Source: Comamonadaceae bacterium
Lineage (GTDB): Bacteria > Pseudomonadota > Gammaproteobacteria > Burkholderiales > Burkholderiaceae
Reading direction: 5' to 3'
DNA: 5,745 nucleotides
Assembly (NCBI GenBank): GCA_947505995.1
Contig: CANNNB010000156.1
Coordinates: 1-5,745, forward strand
Positions 1-5,268 of this stretch are shown here, piece after piece; positions within the stretch are counted from its first letter, which is position 1, and each line of letters opens with the position of its first letter. The position numbers and the translations under genes are program-made. A model generated the notes under the pieces. It worked only from the letters and a program-made list of their open reading frames with translations. It made no database searches and had not been told where the DNA came from.

Positions 1-570
1 ATGCTCTGCGCCGTTGGCCAAGGCAATTTGACATTTGGCATCTGAGCCTGCCGTACCAATCATGTTGAAACCTAAAGCCTTGCCCCATTGGCAAGCAATG
101 AGACCCACACCACCAGCAGCCGCATGAAATAACACATGGTCACCAGCCTGCAGGCCTTCAACAGGGCGCGTCTTCATCAACAGGTATTGGGCAGTGAGGC
201 CCTTAAGCATCATGGCTGCGCCGGTTTCAAAAGAAATGTCATCCGGCAGCTTGCAAACGCATTTGGCAGGCATCACACGCTCTTCGCAGTAGCTGCCTGG
301 GGGTTGGCTGGCATAAGCGGCACGATCGCCGACCTTGAGGTGTGTCACGCCTTCGCCCACAGCTTCCACAATGCCTGAGGCTTCCATGCCCAACTTCAAA
401 GGCATGGGCAAGGCATACAGGCCGCTGCGTTGGTAAACGTCAATGAAGTTCAAGCCAATGGCTTTGTGACGGATGCGAATTTCGCCAGGACCGGGCTGAC
501 CCACTGTTACGTCAACCAATTTGAGTTGTTCTGGGCCACCGTTTTGGTCGATTTGGACAGCTAAGCTCAT
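1..570 (-). CDS. qor: NADPH:quinone oxidoreductase, partial (N-terminal 190 residues)
   Basis: Translated from the complementary strand, the ATG at 570-568 opens a frame with no stop up to the left edge, giving 190 residues. It is a zinc-independent medium-chain reductase of the quinone oxidoreductase group, which uses NADPH to reduce quinones and is cytosolic. Visible signs are the GroES-like N-terminal half with NFIDVYQRSGLY (41-52), GMEASGIVEAVGEGV (61-75), the GDR turn (81-83), and the Rossmann entry HAAAGGVGLIACQW (149-162), which resembles E. coli Qor very closely. No structural zinc cysteine cluster is seen, as expected for Qor. E. coli Qor is about 327 residues, so roughly 135 C-terminal residues lie outside the window. 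The start is set by a good AGGAG six bases upstream. The gene is divergent from the DMT transporter and shares a 133-base upstream region with it. Family assignment is firm; the physiological substrate is not known. Confidence 0.93.
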   Translation of the reverse strand, partial: MSLAVQIDQNGGPEQLKLVDVTVGQPGPGEIRIRHKAIGLNFIDVYQRSGLYALPMPLKLGMEASGIVEAVGEGVTHLKVGDRAAYASQPPGSYCEERVMPAKCVCKLPDDISFETGAAMMLKGLTAQYLLMKTRPVEGLQAGDHVLFHAAAGGVGLIACQWGKALGFNMIGTAGSDAKCQIALANGAEH

Positions 571-576
571 GCGTTT

Positions 577-581
577 CTCCT
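577..581 (-). promoter_or_regulatory. Ribosome binding site of qor
   Basis: On the minus strand AGGAG lies six bases before the ATG of the quinone oxidoreductase. It decides the start, because the translated N terminus (MSLAVQIDQNGGPEQL) also matches the usual start of this family. Confidence 0.8.
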
Positions 582-603
582 AGAAAATGAAAATTGAGGT
601 GTG

Positions 604-621
604 TTTGGCGAGTAAGCCAAA
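604..621. repeat. Perfect palindrome TTTGGC-N6-GCCAAA in the divergent intergenic region
   Basis: Two 6-base arms (604-609 and 616-621) form a perfect inverted repeat around GAGTAA. The site lies 33 bases upstream of the qor ATG and 82 bases upstream of the DMT transporter ATG, outside both coding regions. It could be a dimeric regulator's operator serving either promoter, or a small hairpin in the qor leader. No clear -10/-35 pair could be fixed on either strand, so its position relative to a promoter is unknown. The symmetry is seen directly; a regulatory role is inference. Confidence 0.4.
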
Positions 622-703
622 ATTACTTTGACCGCTACTTTGCCACGAATTCAATGACCCTGCGTGACAACACAAGGCTTGCGTTGCCGTTAAAGTCTCG
701 GTC

Positions 704-1603
704 ATGACACAAAAACTCTCGTTTGGCACTGCGCTCATGCTCACCGTTCCGCCCCTGCTTTGGGCGGGCAACGCCGTGGTAGGCCGGTTGGTGAGTGATT
801 TGGTACCGCCCATCACCCTCAATTTTTTGCGTTGGGTAATTGCTTTTTTTATCCTACTGCCCTTAGCGTGGCATTTGCTTAAACCTAGCAGCCCTCTCTG
901 GCCCTACTGGCGCCGTTTTGCATTGCTAAGTTTGTTGGGCGTGGGGTGCTACAACGCACTTCAGTATTTAGCCCTTCAAACTTCCACGCCCTTGAATGTG
1001 ACCCTGGTGGCGGCCAGCACCCCCGTTTTCATGCTGGCCATCGGCGCCTTGCTATTTAAGACGCCTGTGCGGCGTGCTCAGTGGCTGGGGGCCGTACTTT
1101 CCATTGCGGGTGTATTGGTAGTTTTGTCGCGCGGCGATGCAGAGCAACTGCTGCAAGTGAGCTTTGTGATTGGCGACATTTATATTTTGCTGGCCACTGC
1201 CTGCTGGGCACTTTACAGCTGGCTCTTAACGCAGCGCAACGAACCCGACGAGATTCGAAGCAATTGGGCAGCCTTTCTCATGGCACAGGTGGTATTTGGG
1301 CTTGGCTGGGCGGGCATGTTTACAGGCGCCGAATGGGCGCTTACCGATGCGCACATTACTTGGGGTCAACCCCTTTATGCGGCGCTGGCCTTTGTGGCCA
1401 TCGGTCCGGCGGTGCTGGCTTACAGATGCTGGGGCTTGGGCGTGCAAACTGCGGGGCCAGCGGTGGCGGGCTTCTTTTCCAACCTCACACCGCTGTTCAC
1501 CGCCATCATGTCGACTGTTTTTTTAGGCGACCTGCCTAAGATCTATCACGTTGTGGCTTTTGGCCTCATCGTGAGTGGTATTTTGGTTTCTTCCAGGCGC
1601 TGA
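704..1603 (+). CDS. EamA/DMT-family inner-membrane transporter
   Basis: The 299-residue product has the size and layout of a drug/metabolite transporter of the EamA family: ten predicted membrane helices built from two tandem EamA repeats (about residues 10-142 and 157-297). Supporting motifs are PPLLWAGNAVVGR in helix 1 (16-28), LRW after helix 2 (42-44), ASTPVFMLAIGALLF in helix 4 (104-118), the opening GDIYILLATACWALYSW of the second repeat (157-173), and the family-typical FFSNLTPLFTAIMSTVFLGD (257-276). Such proteins usually export amino acids, nucleosides or other small metabolites; the substrate cannot be read from the sequence. ATG 704 is the first possible start after an in-frame TGA at 665-667; no strong Shine-Dalgarno precedes it, so translation may be weak or depend on a short leader. 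It is transcribed away from qor and ends one base before the stop of the convergent SDR gene. Confidence in the family is high, in the substrate nil. Confidence 0.93.
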   Translation: MTQKLSFGTALMLTVPPLLWAGNAVVGRLVSDLVPPITLNFLRWVIAFFILLPLAWHLLKPSSPLWPYWRRFALLSLLGVGCYNALQYLALQTSTPLNVTLVAASTPVFMLAIGALLFKTPVRRAQWLGAVLSIAGVLVVLSRGDAEQLLQVSFVIGDIYILLATACWALYSWLLTQRNEPDEIRSNWAAFLMAQVVFGLGWAGMFTGAEWALTDAHITWGQPLYAALAFVAIGPAVLAYRCWGLGVQTAGPAVAGFFSNLTPLFTAIMSTVFLGDLPKIYHVVAFGLIVSGILVSSRR

Positions 1604-1620
1604 ATCAGTACGTGCCTGGA
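1592..1620. repeat. Inverted repeat spanning the convergent DMT/SDR stop codons
   Basis: TCCAGGC at 1592-1598 is perfectly repeated in inverse orientation as GCCTGGA at 1614-1620. The 15-base loop contains both stop codons of the convergent genes (1601-1603 plus, 1605-1607 minus). Each arm is inside a coding region. Neither side is followed by a run of T, so it is not a classical intrinsic terminator. It may help end or stabilise the two transcripts that must overlap here, or may be chance. Confidence 0.35.
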
Positions 1621-2402
1621 TAGGCGCCACCATCGGTCAAAAAGTTTTGGCCGGTAATGTAAGAAGCCTGTTGGCTGCAAATGAATGCACACAGCGAGCC
1701 AAATTCTTGCGGTGTACCGTAACGGCCAGCCGGCACCAGCGCTTGTTGTTGCGCGCGAATTTCAGCGACTGACTTACCTGTCTTTTGCGACATAACTTCC
1801 ACAGTGCTGCGAATTCGATCCGTGTCAAATTTGCCAGGCAAGATGTTGTTGATGGTGACACCTTGCGCTGCAATTTTGGTGCGCGCAACGCCTGCAACGA
1901 AACCTGTCAAGCCACTTCTTGCGCCATTGGACAAGCCCAGAATGTCAATGGGCGATTTGACTGAACTTGAGGTGATATTCACGATACGGCCAAAGCCCCT
2001 TGCCGCCATGCCATCGACAGTGGCCTTGATGATTTCAATGGGCGTGAGCATGTTGGCGTCCAAGGCTTTGATCCAAGCTTCGCGGTCCCAACTGCGAAAG
2101 TCACCAGGGGGTGGGCCGCCTGCGTTGGTCACCACAATGTCAAAGTCTTTACCAGGGCCACTGGCCACAGAAAACAAAGCGGCTCGGCCAGCTTCCGTGG
2201 TGATGTCAGCCGCCACTGGCAGCAGCTTTACGCCGGGCGCTTCTTTTTGCAAATCTGTCACTGCTTGGTTCAACACTTCTGCACCCCGCGCCACCATCAC
2301 CACATTGACACCTTCTAAGGCCAGTGCACGTGCACAGCCCCAGCCTAAACCTTTGCTTGCGCCGCCTACCAAAGCCCACTTGCCCTTGATGCCTAAATCC
2401 AT
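1605..2402 (-). CDS. SDR-family oxidoreductase with a non-canonical active site
   Basis: The 265-residue protein has the classical short-chain dehydrogenase layout of a cytosolic Rossmann-fold NAD(P)-dependent enzyme. The cofactor loop is GGASKGLG (13-20, usually TGxxxGxG), the NAG motif is at 93-95, the tetrad Asn is N117, and NITSSS (142-147) supplies S145 at the catalytic-serine position. PGKFDTDR (189-196) matches the post-active-site loop and the C terminus TDGGAYPG (257-264) is typical. Placing SGLTGF beside the equivalent stretch of FabG puts S158 and R162 where YxxxK should be, so the catalytic Tyr and Lys seem to be absent. This fits the loosely annotated 3-oxoacyl-ACP-reductase-like SDRs that do not match the tetrad; activity is therefore uncertain. 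The start has an excellent AAGGAG five bases upstream. It follows the GGT-family gene by 82 bases on the same strand and is probably the last gene of that unit. Confidence 0.92.
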   Translation of the reverse strand: MDLGIKGKWALVGGASKGLGWGCARALALEGVNVVMVARGAEVLNQAVTDLQKEAPGVKLLPVAADITTEAGRAALFSVASGPGKDFDIVVTNAGGPPPGDFRSWDREAWIKALDANMLTPIEIIKATVDGMAARGFGRIVNITSSSVKSPIDILGLSNGARSGLTGFVAGVARTKIAAQGVTINNILPGKFDTDRIRSTVEVMSQKTGKSVAEIRAQQQALVPAGRYGTPQEFGSLCAFICSQQASYITGQNFLTDGGAYPGTY

Positions 2403-2407
2403 GATGA

Positions 2408-2413
2408 CTCCTT
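2408..2413 (-). promoter_or_regulatory. Ribosome binding site of the SDR gene
   Basis: AAGGAG on the minus strand, five bases before the ATG at 2402-2400, is the strongest Shine-Dalgarno in the window. It fixes the start and suggests efficient translation that does not depend on coupling to the upstream gene. Confidence 0.8.
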
Positions 2414-2424
2414 CAAAAACCTAA

Positions 2425-2437
2425 GACCACTCTGGTC
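2425..2437. repeat. Short palindrome GACCA-CTC-TGGTC in the SDR leader
   Basis: A perfect 5-base inverted repeat with a 3-base centre lies 22 bases upstream of the SDR start. In RNA it could form a small hairpin just before the ribosome binding site; as DNA it could be a regulator's half-site pair. Its arms are reversed relative to the TGGT...ACCA symmetry of FadR/PdhR-type GntR operators, so no regulator is proposed. Confidence 0.3.
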
Positions 2438-2451
2438 AAAATTAATTAACA

Positions 2452-2480
2452 AACCCAAGAAAAATTGTGTCGCTTGGGTT
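2452..2480 (-). terminator. Hairpin just after the GGT-family gene, weak terminator or processing site
   Basis: Starting five bases after the stop codon of the GGT-family gene, the minus strand reads AACCCAAG, a 13-base spacer, then the perfect complement CTTGGGTT, followed by a T-rich tract containing TTAATTAATTTT. The 8-base stem is perfect but the loop is large and the T tract is interrupted, so it would be a leaky terminator at best. It may instead protect the 3' end of the bug-ggt message or lower expression of sdr relative to ggt. Confidence 0.4.
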
Positions 2481-2484
2481 GGCT

Positions 2485-4107
2485 TCAGAAACCAACCGCC
2501 TGCCCATCACGCCTTGGATCGGAAGCAGCAACATAACCCTGTACTTTGGGGTCACCCATTCGCCAAATGAATTGACCAGCACCAAAGTCTTGGTAAGAGT
2601 CATTGATCACTTCAAGCTCATGGCCCAAATCGTTCAAGCCTTGAACGGTGTTGCTGTCCATATTGGATTCGGCATTGATAGACAAGCCCGCGTTGTAGCG
2701 CCAGCGCGGTGCGTCACAAGCCGTTTGCGGGTTTTGAGCATAGTCAAGCATGCGCACCAAGGTTTGCATATGCCCTTGAGGCTGCATGTTGCCTCCCATC
2801 ACGCCATAACTCATGACAGGTTGTCCGTTTTGCGTGAGGAATGCAGGAATGATGGTTTGGAAGGGTTTCTTACCTGGCGCGACCAAATTGGCAGCATTGG
2901 CACCTTTCAAATCGGTACTGAAACCAAAACCTCTGTTTTGCAAGCTGACACCAAAAGTAGGTTCAACCACACCAGACCCAAAGCCCATGTAGTTGCTTTG
3001 AATGAAGCTCACCATCATGCCGTTTTCATCGGCTGCTGTGAGGTAAATGGTGCCGCCCTTCACAGGATTGCCAGCTTTGAAATCTTGCGCCTTCTTCATG
3101 TCAATCAGATTGGCGCGGCTCTTCAAATAGGCTGGGTCAAGCATTTGCGCCGGTGTGACTTCCATGTAGCGAGGATCGGCCACATAGCGGTAAACGTCGG
3201 CAAAGGCTAACTTCATGGCTTCAATTTGCAAATGTTGAGAATCAATGCCATCGACCTTCATGCTGGCAATGTCGAAGTTTTCCAAAATGCCCAAAGCAAT
3301 GAGTGCCGCAATGCCTTGGCCATTGGGCGGAATTTCGTGCAAGGTATAGCCACGGTAGTTTTGAGCAATGGGCTCAACCCATTCGGGTCGATATGCAGCC
3401 AAATCTTGCAGCGACATGGCACCACCATGTTGTTTTGAAAAGCGCACCAAGGCTTGTGCAATTTCGCCTTCATAAAAAGCACGGCCTTTGGTTTCAGCAA
3501 TGGCTCTCAGTCCCTTGGCAGCTACTTTGAATTGGAACAACTCACCCACATTCGGCGCACGGCCCCATGGCAAAAAGCTTTCGGCAAAACCAGGCAAAGA
3601 TTGCAGCAGGGGCGTAGCCGCATCCCATTTTTGTTGCGCCACCACAGGCATCAAGTAACCGCGCTCTGCTATTTCAATGGCTGGCTCCATGAGATCGGCA
3701 AAAGGCAATTTACCAAATCGTTCACTCATGGCCGCCCATGCACCTACTGCGCCAGGGACTGTGACAGAGTCCCATCCGCGCTTGGGCGGGTTGACGGCAT
3801 CTTGGCCATATTTGTTGTGGAAGTACTCTGGAGTCCAAGCCTGTGGTGCAGGACCAGATGCATTGAGACCATGCAGTTTGTTGCCGTCCCACAAAATACA
3901 AAATGCATCAGAGCCTAATCCGTTGCTGACGGGCTCTGTGATGGTCATGGCTGCTGCTGCAGCAATGGCCGCATCTACGGCATTGCCGCCCTTGAGCATC
4001 ATGCGCAAACCCGCTTGAGCAGCCAGTGGGTGAGAGGTTGACACAATGTTTCGCGCGAACAAAGGCAGGCGAGCAGACGAGTAAGGGGTGCTGAAATCGA
4101 AGCTCAT
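2485..4107 (-). CDS. Gamma-glutamyltransferase-family Ntn hydrolase (GGT-like proenzyme)
   Basis: The 540-residue product belongs to the GGT family of N-terminal-nucleophile hydrolases, which cleave themselves into a large and a small subunit and then attack amide or gamma-glutamyl bonds. Family signs are GGNAVDAAIAAAAAM (40-54), TEPVSNGLGSD (57-67), DSVTVPGAVGAW (113-124), PPNGQG (260-265), the processing site GGT with predicted nucleophile T353, FIQSNYMGFGSG (368-379), SLQNRG (388-393) and GVMGGNMQPQGH (435-446). The small subunit would be residues 353-540. Beside E. coli GGT, the residues that grip the glutamyl group look replaced: S84 for Arg114, G395 for Asp433, and Q417/T418 for Ser462/Ser463. 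It is therefore closer to YwrD-like or acylase-like members than to true glutathione hydrolases. No signal peptide is seen, so it should act in the cytosol. The start lies 3 bases after the stop of the Bug gene, with only a weak GGA upstream, which suggests translational coupling. Confidence 0.92.
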   Translation of the reverse strand: MSFDFSTPYSSARLPLFARNIVSTSHPLAAQAGLRMMLKGGNAVDAAIAAAAAMTITEPVSNGLGSDAFCILWDGNKLHGLNASGPAPQAWTPEYFHNKYGQDAVNPPKRGWDSVTVPGAVGAWAAMSERFGKLPFADLMEPAIEIAERGYLMPVVAQQKWDAATPLLQSLPGFAESFLPWGRAPNVGELFQFKVAAKGLRAIAETKGRAFYEGEIAQALVRFSKQHGGAMSLQDLAAYRPEWVEPIAQNYRGYTLHEIPPNGQGIAALIALGILENFDIASMKVDGIDSQHLQIEAMKLAFADVYRYVADPRYMEVTPAQMLDPAYLKSRANLIDMKKAQDFKAGNPVKGGTIYLTAADENGMMVSFIQSNYMGFGSGVVEPTFGVSLQNRGFGFSTDLKGANAANLVAPGKKPFQTIIPAFLTQNGQPVMSYGVMGGNMQPQGHMQTLVRMLDYAQNPQTACDAPRWRYNAGLSINAESNMDSNTVQGLNDLGHELEVINDSYQDFGAGQFIWRMGDPKVQGYVAASDPRRDGQAVGF

Positions 4108-4110
4108 GAT

Positions 4111-5130
4111 TTAGTCCAAAGTTATTTTGCGTTCGGTGATGATTCTTTTCCATTTGGCTGATTCTGAAGCCAGCATGGTGGTGAATTGCATTGGCGAAGT
4201 GCCAATGGCTTCAATGCCCAAGCGTTGCAATTTGTCCTTTACCTCGGGATCGGCCAAAGCTTGCAGGGCCGCTGTGTTGACGCGCGCCACAACTTCAGGA
4301 CGCAATCCTTGGGGGCCAAAAAGTCCAAACCAGGTGGTAGATTCGTAGCCAGGAAGAACTTCAGCGATGGCTGGCAAACCTGGCGCCATGTTGGTTCTTT
4401 GCGCAGATGTGACGCCCAAAGCGCGCAGGCGGCCATCTTTCACATGCGGCAAACCAGTGGGCAATGAATCAAACAAAACATCTACGCTGCCACTGATTAA
4501 GTCGGGCATGGCAAGTGCTGTACCTTTGTAAGGAATGTGCACCACAAACAAGCCCGCTTGTGATTTGAACAACTCAGCAGTCAGTTGAACAATGGTGCCA
4601 TTGCCACTAGAAGCGTAGTTCAAGCGGCCTGGATTTTTCTTGGCAAACTCGATCCACTCTTGAATGGTTTTAGCCGGTGAACTGTTGGGCACCAACATGA
4701 TGCTCGGTGCGTTGCCAACTTGGCCAATGGGCGTGAAATCGCGCACAGCGTCGTAGGGCATCTTGGGATTTAAATTCGGCCCGATAGAGTGCGTGCTGGA
4801 GGTGGCCAGCAGCAATGTATAACCATCGGCGGAAGATTTGGCCACCAAGTCAGAGCCCAAGGTGCCACCAGCACCAGGCTTGTTTTCGACCACCACAGTA
4901 GCCCCTATTTTTTCCCCCAGTTTTTGGGACAAGGTTCTGGCAAAAATATCGGTGGCGCCGCCGGCGGGGAACGGAACCACTAAGCGAATGGGCTTGGCGG
5001 GGTACCCTGAAGCCGAAGATTGAGCTTGTGCCAGCAACGGAGATGCACTCAATGCGAGAGATGAGAGCAAGCTAGCTCCCCAAGTCATGGCTACAAATTG
5101 GCGGCGCTTGAAACTGCTTGTGTGGGGCAT
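4111..5130 (-). CDS. Bug-family (TctC-type) periplasmic solute-binding protein of a TTT system
   Basis: From the ATG at 5130 the product has 339 residues. It is a Bug receptor, the periplasmic component of tripartite tricarboxylate transporters, which bind organic acids or related solutes. The N terminus FKRRQF (7-12), a hydrophobic stretch (13-33) and the AQA site (34-36) form a Tat-like signal peptide with cleavage expected after A36. Mature-protein hallmarks are YPAKPIRLVVPFPAGGATD (43-61), the ligand-loop ENKPGAGGTLGSD (82-94), GYTLL (103-107), NYASSGNGT (171-179), HIPYKG (198-203), GSVDVLFD (214-221) and KDGRLRALGVTS (231-242). An in-frame ATG at 5151 would add seven residues; 5130 is preferred because it gives a normal signal-peptide n-region, though neither start has a strong ribosome binding site. 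It is downstream of tctA but separated from it by a terminator, and is the first gene of the bug-ggt-sdr unit. The bound solute cannot be named. Confidence 0.93.
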   Translation of the reverse strand: MPHTSSFKRRQFVAMTWGASLLSSLALSASPLLAQAQSSASGYPAKPIRLVVPFPAGGATDIFARTLSQKLGEKIGATVVVENKPGAGGTLGSDLVAKSSADGYTLLLATSSTHSIGPNLNPKMPYDAVRDFTPIGQVGNAPSIMLVPNSSPAKTIQEWIEFAKKNPGRLNYASSGNGTIVQLTAELFKSQAGLFVVHIPYKGTALAMPDLISGSVDVLFDSLPTGLPHVKDGRLRALGVTSAQRTNMAPGLPAIAEVLPGYESTTWFGLFGPQGLRPEVVARVNTAALQALADPEVKDKLQRLGIEAIGTSPMQFTTMLASESAKWKRIITERKITLD

Positions 5131-5162
5131 GATAAAAATCCAAAGGCACATTCAAAGTCTCA

Positions 5163-5195
5163 TTGTGTCAGGAAATTTTTGACTCAATGTCACAA
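5163..5195. repeat. Imperfect inverted repeat upstream of the Bug gene
   Basis: TTGTGTCA (5163-5170) and TGTCACAA (5188-5195) are inverted copies matching at seven of eight positions, 17 bases apart. Inside the right arm lies a smaller symmetry, TGAC-N5-GTCA (5180-5192). The region is between the tctA terminator and the Bug start, where the promoter of bug-ggt-sdr should be. No convincing -10/-35 pair could be assigned. An operator role is inference only. Confidence 0.3.
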
Positions 5196-5216
5196 GGGGG
5201 AAAAGACCGCTCACAT

Positions 5217-5246
5217 CAAGAAAAACGGCACCCGAAGGTGCCGTTT
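5217..5246 (-). terminator. Intrinsic terminator of tctA with a UUCG tetraloop
   Basis: On the minus strand, 22 bases after the stop codon of tctA, AAACGGCACC and GGTGCCGTTT pair perfectly over 10 bases around TTCG. The loop closed by C-G is the very stable cUUCGg tetraloop. The stem runs straight into TTTTTCTT, giving the T tract of a Rho-independent terminator. It should separate tctA from the Bug gene, which therefore needs its own promoter in 5131-5216. On the plus strand no T tract follows beyond the stem, so it is read as one-directional. Confidence 0.9.
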
Positions 5247-5268
5247 GGAGATCTGCAAAACTGCAGGC

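Noticed and set aside
136..378. 80-codon plus-strand open frame opposite qor
   Set aside because: It is a shadow of the strongly supported quinone oxidoreductase frame on the other strand.
628..656. Possible promoter TTGACC-N17-TCAATG upstream of the DMT gene
   Set aside because: The -35 part is good but the -10 part matches the TATAAT consensus poorly, so it is not annotated as a promoter.
1081..1539. 152-codon open frame inside the DMT transporter in another frame
   Set aside because: It lies wholly within the DMT gene, is rich in Cys, Gly, Arg and His as out-of-frame translations often are, and has no plausible ribosome binding site.
1804..2424. 206-codon open frame on the plus strand opposite the SDR gene
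   Set aside because: It mirrors the SDR reading frame, has low-complexity Ala/Pro/Lys/Ser-rich composition and no family resemblance.
2442..2449. TTAATTAA palindrome between ggt and sdr as an operator or -10 region
   Set aside because: It is a simple AT palindrome in the T-rich tract after the ggt hairpin; no -35 at suitable distance was convincing.
2467..3210. Long open frame (247 codons) on the plus strand opposite the GGT-family gene
   Set aside because: It is antisense to a well-supported GGT-family protein, has no recognisable domain and starts at a GTG inside the hairpin after ggt. Long antisense frames are expected from the codon usage of these genes.
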